Below the pieces are notes generated by a model. It saw nothing but the letters and a program-made list of their open reading frames with translations. It was not told the DNA's origin and did not search any database. Position numbers and translations under genes: made by a program. 34,543 nt of DNA from a bacterium (GTDB lineage: Bacteria; Armatimonadota; Chthonomonadetes; Chthonomonadales; Chthonomonadaceae). Below, piece after piece: positions 9,763 to 16,787 of the stretch (its first letter is position 1; every line of letters begins with the position of its first letter). The DNA is taken from contig OMJJ01000156.1 of the NCBI GenBank assembly GCA_900299305.1, positions 1 through 34,543 of the forward strand. Direction: 5' to 3'.

Positions 9763-10806
9763 CTAAAGGTAGCCATGTCCGCCAATGGCTTCGCGTTGAT
9801 TGATTGCCATAAGTTTACGACGACACGCAGGGCAGATGTCTTGGTAGTGGGTTCCATCCTCAAACTCAGGCTCCATGTCTAACTCCTTGAGGACGACCTT
9901 CAAATCCTCTACGTGCAGTTTAGAGGCGTAGGGTTGCTGACACCGCACACAGACCGCCTGTTCGGTTTCACGCCCCTCTTGCTTGTAGAACTGAACCCCC
10001 AAATTTGCCGGACGTTGGAAGATATGAAAGAACTTTCCAAACGGCAAGTAGATGAGCGTAACAATAACGCTAAAGGCGTGAAGCAGAGCAAGAAAACTAT
10101 AGGAGTGCCCCTGTAGCCAGAGCGCACTTACTGTCAACATCAGCCCCGTAACACAGACGCTAAAGAGCATAATAAGAGGCAGAAAATCCATCCCGAACGT
10201 CTGCACACTCATCGCCCCTCTATCTGACATACGGCGTTTCATGGCGATTGCCATACCAATAATGATAGCCACCGCGCAGAAATCTAAAATATGAAACGTA
10301 ACCCATCCCACCCAAGAGTACGCCGGAAACCGCCCTGCAGCAGTCCCAAACACCATTGCGACATAGTACTCCTGATTCTGTGGGTCTGCCTCGAAGTGTA
10401 CCCAGCCAAACACCAGCGGGAATGTGACCGCAACCGCAAGAATACATCCCCAAGACATCAGAAAGTGCGCTAACCAACGCAGAGGGTCACGGTTACTAAT
10501 GAACTTCTGTAGCCCTATATTCTGCACCAAAAGGCGTAGCAAATGCAGACAGTTGGCGGGGAGGCGCGAGGGGCGCATAAACAGTTGCCAACCGCGCCGC
10601 CAGTACATAGCCGTCGGCGGTTTTTGAAGCCATACCGAGTAGCGGTATACAATACCAAAGGTAGCAAAGACAGTTGCAGAGGTGTAGGCGATAAGGGCAG
10701 GGTCGAAGTGTTTTAGTTTCCCCGACCCCAAATAGATTGCCACCACCAGCAGTAGCGTTGCCGCCACGCCGTTTCGCGTCCCCTTTTTGTCCAGTTGTGA
10801 TAGCAT
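9763..10806 (-). CDS. NarI/HdrE-like cytochrome b membrane subunit with four-Cys tail
   Basis: A predicted quinol-oxidising membrane subunit that would pass electrons to the Fe-S and molybdenum subunits. The 347-aa protein has about six hydrophobic segments (roughly 13-27, 36-58, 113-134, 166-188, 207-230, 238-257). H114, H172, H243 and H261 lie in or beside helices and are candidate heme b ligands; the segment LLHAFSVIVTLIYLPFGKFF closely resembles the last helices of NarI. After residue 280 a soluble tail carries C286-x2-C289 and C325-x2-C328, a spacing suggesting a zinc ribbon or rubredoxin-like site; this tail is not part of ordinary NarI. It lies 11 bases after narK with an AGGGGG ribosome site. 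The heme assignment is inferred from helix position only. Confidence 0.7.
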   Translation of the reverse strand: MLSQLDKKGTRNGVAATLLLVVAIYLGSGKLKHFDPALIAYTSATVFATFGIVYRYSVWLQKPPTAMYWRRGWQLFMRPSRLPANCLHLLRLLVQNIGLQKFISNRDPLRWLAHFLMSWGCILAVAVTFPLVFGWVHFEADPQNQEYYVAMVFGTAAGRFPAYSWVGWVTFHILDFCAVAIIIGMAIAMKRRMSDRGAMSVQTFGMDFLPLIMLFSVCVTGLMLTVSALWLQGHSYSFLALLHAFSVIVTLIYLPFGKFFHIFQRPANLGVQFYKQEGRETEQAVCVRCQQPYASKLHVEDLKVVLKELDMEPEFEDGTHYQDICPACRRKLMAINQREAIGGHGYL

Positions 10807-10817
10807 CCCTCTGCCCC

Positions 10818-12002
10818 CTAAGCCTCTGCGAGTTGCGCCTTACCACCCGTTTTAGGGCGAATAAGGACGGTGTAGTTTAGAATCAAGCAGAGGATACAGA
10901 ACACTGCGAGTAACACAAACCCTAGCACATAACTACCCGTTTGGGTCTTTATAACGCCCAGCAGTAGCGGCGGGAAAAAGCCGCCGAGTCCTCCCATAGC
11001 CCCCACTAGCCCCGTAACGGTTCCGGTATCTTTATGGAAGTGCTGGGGAACCAACTTAAACACGGCTCCGTTACCCAACCCGATAGATGCCGCAACCCCC
11101 AACGCACCAATGGTAAAGGGAACGATAGAGGAAAACGTCATTCCCAACGCAAGGATACCTGCGGTTAGGAAAATTATTTTGAGTACGTTCGCCCCTCCCC
11201 ATTTGTCGCTAAAGTATCCCCCTAACGGGCGCATAATCGTTGCGACTAGGACAAAGCCAGCAACCCGTAACCCCGCATCCTCTTTGGTAAAGTGAAATAT
11301 CTCTTGTAGTAGCTTGGGTAATCCTATACTAAGCGCAACGAACCCGCCAAACGTCACAAAGTAGAACAGCGATAGTAGCCATGCCAGTGGTTGCGTGCCT
11401 AATACCTTTATCATCTCGCCAAAACTCTTGGGCTGTGCCTGTACGGGCGCGTTTCGAGCCAGTAGCAGAAACAGAATACCATAGACAAGAGCCACTATCG
11501 CAAAGACCTTATAGGTCATCTGCCAGCCCCCTAGCACTCCAGAGAGATAGGGGATACCGAATAGAGCGAGGCTCTGCCCGATGTTTCCTGCTCCGTAGAT
11601 TCCGAGTGCCAGCCCCTGCTGTTGCGGGGGAAACCACTTGGAGGTAAAGGCAACCCCCACCGAGAATGAGGTTCCTGCCATCCCCAAAAACAGTGCCCAA
11701 AAGAGCAACTGCTCGTAAGAGGTAGCAAGGCTCAACATCCACGCGGGGAACGCAATAAAGAGGAGTAGCACTCCAAACACAACCCTACCGCCCAGCCTAT
11801 CTGCCAACATTCCCATAGGTAGCCGAATAATAGAGCCGAGCAGTACCGGCGTAGCAATCAATGCCCAAACCTGCCACTCCGTAAGGTGCAGTGTGGTCTG
11901 GAACGTTTTTGCCATCGGGGAGATCATTCCCCACACCGCAAACGAGATAGCAAAAGCCAGTGTGGAGAGTGTAAGAGCGGTTTTAGAAGCGGAGTTATTC
12001 AT
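10818..12002 (-). CDS. narK: Nitrate/nitrite transporter, NNP family of the MFS
   Basis: Imports nitrate and/or exports nitrite across the inner membrane. The 394-aa protein has about 12 transmembrane segments. Family features visible are the RLPMGMLADRLGGR loop after helix 2 (MFS motif A, with a helix Arg expected to contact nitrate), a Gly-rich segment GIYGAGNIG, the second conserved Arg in IMRPLGGYFSDKWGG, and a late glycine-rich nitrate signature GAMGGLGGFFPP. It overlaps the upstream 82-aa gene by four bases and is followed closely by the cytochrome b gene, so transport and reduction are co-expressed. Whether it is a nitrate/proton symporter or a nitrate/nitrite antiporter cannot be told from the sequence. 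Confidence 0.9.
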   Translation of the reverse strand: MNNSASKTALTLSTLAFAISFAVWGMISPMAKTFQTTLHLTEWQVWALIATPVLLGSIIRLPMGMLADRLGGRVVFGVLLLFIAFPAWMLSLATSYEQLLFWALFLGMAGTSFSVGVAFTSKWFPPQQQGLALGIYGAGNIGQSLALFGIPYLSGVLGGWQMTYKVFAIVALVYGILFLLLARNAPVQAQPKSFGEMIKVLGTQPLAWLLSLFYFVTFGGFVALSIGLPKLLQEIFHFTKEDAGLRVAGFVLVATIMRPLGGYFSDKWGGANVLKIIFLTAGILALGMTFSSIVPFTIGALGVAASIGLGNGAVFKLVPQHFHKDTGTVTGLVGAMGGLGGFFPPLLLGVIKTQTGSYVLGFVLLAVFCILCLILNYTVLIRPKTGGKAQLAEA

Positions 12003-12247
12003 CGTTTTCCCTCTTTTCTATCGAGGTGGTTCACATAGCGCAAAAGGCGTAGGTTGACAAGAAAACAGGCGAGCGAGGCGAGAGTAGTAGGTATCGCTAA
12101 AGCAGACTTCCCTCCCATAAACTCCTCTAGGGCAACGGTTAGTAGCCAGAGTTGGATAAGGAAGATGGGTAGCATCATCACCATAATCGTGCTAACCCCT
12201 TGAGTGCGTTGCTCCCACTCTGCCTGTTCTGGGGAAGGCTTTCTCAT
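11999..12247 (-). CDS. Small two-helix membrane protein of the nitrate operon
   Basis: An 82-aa protein of unknown function. A charged, Glu/Gln-rich N-terminus (about 1-18) is followed by two hydrophobic helices (about 19-41 and 49-68) and a basic C-terminal tail. It overlaps the Rieske gene upstream and narK downstream by four bases each, which makes it a genuine coupled gene rather than chance coding. No cysteines near a cofactor motif or obvious heme histidine pair are present. A likely role is membrane anchoring or assembly of the Rieske/Fe-S subunits, which is inferred from position alone. Confidence 0.72.
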   Translation of the reverse strand: MRKPSPEQAEWEQRTQGVSTIMVMMLPIFLIQLWLLTVALEEFMGGKSALAIPTTLASLACFLVNLRLLRYVNHLDRKEGKR

Positions 12248-12738
12248 GTCTCATCGGCTCCTATAGCAAAAACCTTACCCTCTTCTACTTTTAGGTGAAT
12301 TTTGGGTAGCGGGCGTGGTGGAGGTCCACTAAGTACCGCCCCTGTTTTTGCATCGAATGCCCCGTTGTGACAGGGACACTCTAGGCGGTCAGTGTTCTTT
12401 GCATAGTGAACAGGGCAACTGAGGTGGGTACACCGCTGTTTATACGCTACAAACTCGCCGTTTGTAAGGCGGATAAGCAGAGCGGGGTCATCCTCTGTAG
12501 GATAACGAAACAGTTTCACCTGCCCCTCTCCCAACTCGTCTACCAGTGCAACTTCCTTAGTAGTCTTGGGGGCTTGCTCCTCCTGATACTTACGCGCAAC
12601 AAAGTAGCTGTTTCCTACTACCGTCGCCCCCGATACCAGCACCAGAAACCGCGAAAAGTCGCGGCGCGTCACATAGGTATCACGGCTCCACAGAGTAGGG
12701 AAGTCCTCTCGCCATTTAGGAGTAGAGCCTTCTTTCAT
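12244..12738 (-). CDS. Membrane-anchored Rieske [2Fe-2S] protein
   Basis: A 164-aa electron-transfer subunit. An N-terminal TRRDFSRF motif (24-31) followed by a hydrophobic stretch (32-48) resembles the Tat-dependent anchors of Rieske proteins in bc complexes, which would put the cluster outside the cytoplasm. The Rieske domain has ligands C103, H105, C121 and H124 and the paired cysteines C108 and C123 that form the stabilising disulfide. The second box reads CPCHNGAF, without the Ser and Tyr of CPCHGSxY that raise the potential in bc1-type proteins, so a lower midpoint potential is expected. It overlaps both neighbouring genes by four bases. It may link quinol oxidation to the operon's other redox subunits. 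Confidence 0.88.
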   Translation of the reverse strand: MKEGSTPKWREDFPTLWSRDTYVTRRDFSRFLVLVSGATVVGNSYFVARKYQEEQAPKTTKEVALVDELGEGQVKLFRYPTEDDPALLIRLTNGEFVAYKQRCTHLSCPVHYAKNTDRLECPCHNGAFDAKTGAVLSGPPPRPLPKIHLKVEEGKVFAIGADET

Positions 12739-13331
12739 ACGCTAACCTCCTCACGTTTTATAGAGACAACATCTTTCAGGCGGACATCTATGCGTACCTC
12801 TTTGGGCGCAGATTCCGGCAAAACCATGTAGACGTTGGTAGTAACTGTCTGCCTCCCGAATCGCCACTGATTCACAGGTTTCCCTCTTCGCCTCGCCTTC
12901 CACTCCTCTAAGGTTCCGAAGTAGAGTGCCTCAGAAGGACAGACCGTGGCGCACATCGGACGCTTTCCTACGGAAGTACGGTCGTAGCACATATCGCACT
13001 TTATCATCTGGTCGGCATCGGAGAGGTATTTAGGTACACCAAATGGACAGGCAAGCACACAGTTTTGGCAACCGATACAGCGGGGTTTGAGCGAGGTGTG
13101 TACAATGCCATCGGGGTTCTGCTTAATCGCATCGGCAGGGCACACTTGAGCGCACGTCGGGTTTTCGCAGTGCATACAGACTTGTGGGGTTGTTTGGATA
13201 GTACTTTCTCGGTGGATATACTCAAGGTGAATCATCGAGGTACCCCTATGCGTTCCGCACTCGCTACAGGCTTGCACACACGCTTGGCAACCAATACAGC
13301 GTGCAGGGTCTATGATGAATACGTTCTCCAT
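12735..13331 (-). CDS. Four-cluster [4Fe-4S] ferredoxin-like subunit (NrfC/DmsB/HybA type)
   Basis: An electron-wiring subunit of 198 aa with 16 cysteines in four groups: [37 protein letters not shown] and CDMCY...CATVCP, the layout of the Fe-S beta subunits of molybdoenzymes such as DmsB and NrfC. There is no signal peptide, so it would sit with the catalytic subunit on the cytoplasmic side. The frame is open to 13397, but MENVFIID at 13331 matches the usual short lead to the first cluster and lies about 30 bases below the predicted transcription start; the longer version would begin in the -35 region. It is the first gene of the operon and overlaps the Rieske gene by four bases. Confidence 0.9.
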   Translation of the reverse strand: MENVFIIDPARCIGCQACVQACSECGTHRGTSMIHLEYIHRESTIQTTPQVCMHCENPTCAQVCPADAIKQNPDGIVHTSLKPRCIGCQNCVLACPFGVPKYLSDADQMIKCDMCYDRTSVGKRPMCATVCPSEALYFGTLEEWKARRRGKPVNQWRFGRQTVTTNVYMVLPESAPKEVRIDVRLKDVVSIKREEVSV

Positions 13332-13355
13332 AATCAAATCCCATTTCTGTATAAA

Positions 13356-13377
13356 TATATCTTGATATACTATATCA
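13356..13377. promoter_or_regulatory. Candidate operator: three alternating TATATC half-sites
   Basis: The half-site occurs as TATATC (13356-13361), GATATA (13364-13369) and TATATC (13371-13376). This creates two overlapping palindromes, including the perfect 15-base TGATATACTATATCA at 13363-13377. The block overlaps the -10 and predicted start of the nitrate operon promoter, so a bound protein would block transcription. It does not have FNR/CRP spacing. The regulator is not identifiable. Confidence 0.6.
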
Positions 13378-13397
13378 TAACAAAGTAACCCCGTCAA
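13369..13397 (-). promoter_or_regulatory. Sigma-70-type promoter of the nitrate operon
   Basis: On the minus strand TTGACG (13392-13397) and TATAGT (13369-13374) are separated by exactly 17 bases. Transcription would start near 13362, about 30 bases before the Fe-S gene. It lies between the lipoprotein gene and the operon, so the operon can be transcribed separately from the lipoprotein. Confidence 0.75.
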
Positions 13398-13437
13398 GTA
13401 CCAAAACAGGGAATTTTCATGCTAAAACAGCAAGAAG

Positions 13438-13905
13438 TTATAGAACCTGGAAGTCGGAAACCTGTAGAGACTCTTCATCATCTGCTAGATTGGGGTGAGG
13501 GTCTAGGTCTACTTGTATGGGGTAGCCTTGTGTAGTGTGGTAGGTTGTGGCGTTCACGTTGCCATGAATGTCTAGGGTATTTTGTATCGCGGTAAATATC
13601 TTGTCGATGGTGTTGTAAGAGGCAAAAGCAGTCCCATCTACTGTGCCTCCCCCTACTTTAGTGATAGAGGTCGTGGTATCGCCATGCACTTCAATCACTA
13701 CAGGAGTGAGCACATCGGGAGAGCAGAAGCAACCACGTTGTAAGGTAAACCGGTAAGAGTGTATGCCCTTACTGCTCCACAACTCCTTGCTACGGGTCAG
13801 TTCGGACTGTGGTAGCGAAGTAATGCTCTCACTTCCACTCCCACACCCCAAGCTCAGTACTACCGCCACTCCAAGCATGGCTTTTAGAGTTGAAAAACGA
13901 TGCAT
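13438..13905 (-). CDS. Predicted lipoprotein, DUF6174-like
   Basis: A 155-aa secreted protein with a signal peptide ending at a probable lipidated C21 (VLSLGC; the -3 Ser is less usual than Leu). The mature part contains a Trp, a SYRF segment, a CFC motif, and a C-terminal HTTQGYPIQVDLD segment followed by an acidic DDEE patch; this order matches my memory of DUF6174 proteins, whose role is unknown. AAAGGA about 10 bases upstream supports the start. It lies upstream of and parallel to the nitrate operon, but a separate promoter between them suggests independent expression, so a link to nitrate is unproven. Confidence 0.7.
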   Translation of the reverse strand: MHRFSTLKAMLGVAVVLSLGCGSGSESITSLPQSELTRSKELWSSKGIHSYRFTLQRGCFCSPDVLTPVVIEVHGDTTTSITKVGGGTVDGTAFASYNTIDKIFTAIQNTLDIHGNVNATTYHTTQGYPIQVDLDPHPNLADDEESLQVSDFQVL

Positions 13906-14073
13906 CTATAGTTATCCTTTTTTATGAACTCACCTTACGCAAAAAGGTATCCGATGCACTCCGATCCAACCTTATCCCATACGAAGTTGAGAGAGGTATG
14001 ATAAGTAGGTTAGTATTGCAATAGTGAGTGAGGTAGTCGCTCGTAGTAAGGCTTTAACCCACCCCTTTCCAAC

Positions 14074-14096
14074 CTTTCCCCTTCGCAAGGGGAAAG
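14074..14096. repeat. Short perfect inverted repeat beside repeat copy B
   Basis: A ten-base arm, CTTTCCCCTT, and its exact complement flank a three-base loop. The design mirrors the hairpin at 27-50. No T-run follows on either strand, so it is more likely part of the intergenic repeat cluster than a terminator. Confidence 0.5.
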
Positions 14097-14114
14097 ACCA
14101 ATGCACTGCTGACA

Positions 14115-14253
14115 AAAGGCTTTCTACCTCTCAAAAGCGAGCAGGTAAGAAGTGCATTGCAAGTCTCCCCTTGTTTTTAAGGGGGAGATTTAGAGGGGGT
14201 TAAAACCTTCCAGTCAAGTATACTTTTCCAACTCTGCGTAACATCCGTTATGA
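14115..14253 (+). repeat. Intergenic repeat, copy B (inverted relative to copy A)
   Basis: This is the inverted counterpart of 7429-7560; reading the reverse complement gives the same blocks in the same order. Its right end, GCGTAACATCCGTTATGA (14236-14253), also matches 81-98 near the window start, pointing to a third related element. Inside is an imperfect hairpin of CTCCCCTT with AAGGGGGAG. No coding potential is visible. Together the two copies bracket the lipoprotein and the whole nitrate operon. Confidence 0.8.
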
Positions 14254-14288
14254 ATAGGTTTTCATGTTATCAGGTACGCTTCACCCTG

Positions 14289-15146
14289 TCAATTCTGCAC
14301 AATGGGTACCTCGGTCTTCTGGCGATTTTCCCATGTACAGAGATGGGTGAGTCCTTTGCTCAGGGCTATCTCTGCGGCGGTAGCGTACTGATAGCCCAAC
14401 TTGGCAGGTTCGTGTCCGTCGGAACCGATAGAGAGAAGCCTTCCGCCCTCTGCGGTATAGATTTCTACGCTCTCAGCGGTAGGATAGGTTAGCCCTACAT
14501 GATGTAGTCCCGCCGTATTGATTTCGAGAGGGATTCCCCGCGCTATCATCGCACGAAACAGGCTTTTTAGTTCTTTTTGGTAGTGTAGCGCAGAGTACAT
14601 CCCATACGCGCCTATTCCCCTCCGATTTGCGTACTCCAGATGTCCCAAAATATCTATCAAGCCGCTCTCTACCGAGTCTTGTACGGCGCAAAAGTAGTCG
14701 CGGTACGCCTGTTCTGCGGTGCGGTTTTCGGTGTAAGAAGATGTCATTACCATACTGTTATCCACATAGTGAACGCTACCAATCACAAAATCGAAGGGGT
14801 GCGTATCCAGATAGTTCGCGATTTTGTCCTCGAACCAGTGCTGATAGTCCACCTCTACCCCTGCCCGTATCTTGAGTACTCCCGCGAACTCAGTACGTGC
14901 TGCCTCTATCTCGGTTAGGTACGCCTCGTAGTCGAAGTAGTCTACTACCGGGTCTTTGGGGTCGAAATCCTTATGTTCTGAAAATCCGATTTCGTCTAAC
15001 CCAATCTCTACTGCGCGTCGGCACTGCTCTTGTATAGAGGCAAGCCCATCGTGAGAACGAAACGAGTGTACTTGGTAGTCTATCGCGTAGTATCCGTCAA
15101 TCAAAGCTGGAACTCCTATAGTGGTGTTAGCCTCTAAATTCGACAT
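14289..15146 (-). CDS. PHP-domain phosphoesterase, histidinol-phosphatase-like
   Basis: A 285-aa member of the PHP metal-dependent phosphoesterases, closest in layout to HisK/HisJ histidinol-phosphatases. Motifs in order are DYQVHS (23-28), GFSEHKD, AGVEVDY, GSVHYVD, ILGHLEY and GSDGHEP, covering the expected trinuclear metal site. The first motif normally has His-x-His; here position 25 is Gln (CAA), so one metal ligand appears lost, and activity may be altered. No other his genes are adjacent, so the histidine assignment is tentative; a different phosphate monoester could be the substrate. The start has a poor ribosome site, and a divergent gene begins 65 bases upstream. Confidence 0.75.
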   Translation of the reverse strand: MSNLEANTTIGVPALIDGYYAIDYQVHSFRSHDGLASIQEQCRRAVEIGLDEIGFSEHKDFDPKDPVVDYFDYEAYLTEIEAARTEFAGVLKIRAGVEVDYQHWFEDKIANYLDTHPFDFVIGSVHYVDNSMVMTSSYTENRTAEQAYRDYFCAVQDSVESGLIDILGHLEYANRRGIGAYGMYSALHYQKELKSLFRAMIARGIPLEINTAGLHHVGLTYPTAESVEIYTAEGGRLLSIGSDGHEPAKLGYQYATAAEIALSKGLTHLCTWENRQKTEVPIVQN

Positions 15147-15211
15147 AAGAGGGGCTTATCCATTCTGAAACGGTATCTCAAAATGAAAAGAGGCAAAGCA
15201 ATCGTTTTCGG

Positions 15212-15823
15212 ATGTGGTACACTAACACCAACTCTTTTTGGGAAGAAGGTAAGAGAGCATTGGAGAGTGCGCCTTTAATTGTAATAGGGCAACGCAAAGA
15301 GGGGGTTCCGCTCCATGTGGTGCATGAGGCACTACAAGAGGCGGGCTTTCCTGCGACGTTTGGGCTACAACTGGCAGGAGATGCTCCTGTCGAGGCGTTG
15401 TTATCGCCTGATTGGGAGACCGCATTCCTGCGCTGGCAAAAACCGGAACTCCACGAAGTTATTTTGTTACAAAGATGGGTTTTAGGGAGCGAATCGGAAG
15501 CCGAAGATACTCTGAAACTCGTATCTAAAGAGGCGCAAAAACTTCCTATGAGCGGAGGCAAACTGCTTATAGATACCGTGCTAGAGAGTGCCGCCACCCT
15601 CTACACCCTAGACACGCTTCCTGCCCTGCTCGCCGATGAAGACCACCCCGCATGGGGCGCAATGGACATCGTTCTGCGTACCCTTGCCGATTGGGGAGAA
15701 GGAATCATCTATGCAGAGGGTGAAGGATTCTACGATTCGGACGGTGAGCCGATGATTTTAGATGTCGATTTGACCTACGATTGGGGAACAGATGCCGAAG
15801 AGGAAGACGACGACGAGGCATAA
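15212..15823 (+). CDS. Unrecognised acidic protein
   Basis: A 203-aa cytoplasmic-looking protein that I do not recognise. It has no signal peptide or membrane segment. It is rich in Leu, Ala, Glu and Trp, with an amphipathic alternating pattern through the middle, and ends in a strongly acidic tail (EEEDDDEA). The ribosome site is weak, so the exact start is uncertain. It lies 45 bases upstream of sucD on the same strand and may share its transcript. It covers the stretch without competing reading frames of better quality and keeps the codon style of its neighbours, which supports it being a real gene. Confidence 0.65.
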   Translation: MWYTNTNSFWEEGKRALESAPLIVIGQRKEGVPLHVVHEALQEAGFPATFGLQLAGDAPVEALLSPDWETAFLRWQKPELHEVILLQRWVLGSESEAEDTLKLVSKEAQKLPMSGGKLLIDTVLESAATLYTLDTLPALLADEDHPAWGAMDIVLRTLADWGEGIIYAEGEGFYDSDGEPMILDVDLTYDWGTDAEEEDDDEA

Positions 15824-15868
15824 GTTTCCCTTTATACATAACCTACTTGGGATGGAGCCAATATACCA

Positions 15869-16762
15869 ATGAGTGTTTTGATTGATGAGAGTACCCGTGT
15901 GGTCGTGCAAGGGATTACAGGGCGTGACGGCGGTTTCCACACTGGACAGATGCTAGAGTACGGTACAAAAGTCGTTGCGGGGGTAACACCCGGACGCGGT
16001 GGGCAGGTAGCGCAGGGCGTACCCGTCTACAACAGTATGAAAGAGGCGGTTGCGGCAACAGGGGCAAACACCTCGTGCATCTTTGTACCCGCTCGCCTAA
16101 ACGCCGCCGACGCGATTGTAGAGGCGGTCTATGCCGGTATTAAACTGGTAGTCTGTATCACCGAAAATGTTCCCAATATGGACATGATTCGCGTGAATGC
16201 GATTGTGGACAGCCATCCCGGAACCCGTCTTGTGGGTCCTAACTGCCCCGGTCTTATCAGCCCCGGAAAGTGCAAAATCGGAATTATTCCCGGCAGTATC
16301 TTTCAACCCGGCTCGGTGGGGCTAGTTTCACGTAGCGGAACCCTTACCTACGAGATTGCCGACGAACTGACCCGCGCTGGCTTTGGTCAGACAACGGCGG
16401 TGGGTATCGGCGGCGACCCCATGATTGGAACCACCTTTAAGGACGTTCTCCCTCTCTTCCAAGACGACCCCGATACGGAAGTGATTGTGATGGTAGGCGA
16501 AATTGGCGGGAGCGACGAGGAAGAGGGCGCAGAGGTCATTAAGAACTCTGTTACCAAGCCCGTAGTTGGGTTTATCGGTGGGCGCACGGCACCTCCCGGC
16601 AAACGCATGGGACACGCGGGAGCCATTATCTCTGGTAAAACCGGAACCCCGCAAGGCAAGGTCGCGGCACTAGAGGCGGCAGGTGTTCCTGTAGCCGATA
16701 CCCCCCACGATGTGGTGGCACTGGTACAAGCCGCCTACGCCAAACTGCGCGGCAACCACTAA
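15869..16762 (+). CDS. sucD: Succinyl-CoA synthetase alpha subunit
   Basis: Catalyses the phospho-histidine step converting succinyl-CoA to succinate with ATP or GTP formation in the citric acid cycle. The 297-aa protein has the N-terminal CoA-binding Rossmann domain ([14 protein letters not shown], 14-27), the GPNCPGLI segment (123-130), E211 in GEIGG and the phosphorylated H249 in KRMGHAGAI. Length is normal. The partner sucC, usually directly upstream, is absent from the whole window, so the beta subunit must be encoded elsewhere. A GGAG site lies 11 bases before the ATG. Genes for a nucleotidyltransferase and a binding protein follow at about 25-base gaps. Confidence 0.95.
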   Translation: MSVLIDESTRVVVQGITGRDGGFHTGQMLEYGTKVVAGVTPGRGGQVAQGVPVYNSMKEAVAATGANTSCIFVPARLNAADAIVEAVYAGIKLVVCITENVPNMDMIRVNAIVDSHPGTRLVGPNCPGLISPGKCKIGIIPGSIFQPGSVGLVSRSGTLTYEIADELTRAGFGQTTAVGIGGDPMIGTTFKDVLPLFQDDPDTEVIVMVGEIGGSDEEEGAEVIKNSVTKPVVGFIGGRTAPPGKRMGHAGAIISGKTGTPQGKVAALEAAGVPVADTPHDVVALVQAAYAKLRGNH

Positions 16763-16787
16763 TATAACAAGCGAAAGCGAAACGCCA

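Larger units (their letters stand above)
13906..14288. other. Intergenic region dominated by repeats
   Basis: A 383-base stretch between two minus-strand genes. It holds the hairpin at 14074-14096, a stray AATGCACTGC echo of the repeat at 14100-14109, and repeat copy B at 14115-14253. The left part (13930-14060) must contain the lipoprotein promoter, but no convincing elements were found. No gene is apparent. Confidence 0.6.

Noticed and set aside
13362-13378. An FNR/CRP-type box upstream of the nitrate operon
   Set aside because: TTGAT is present, but the matching ATCA half lies seven bases away instead of four, and the alternating TATATC pattern describes the region better.
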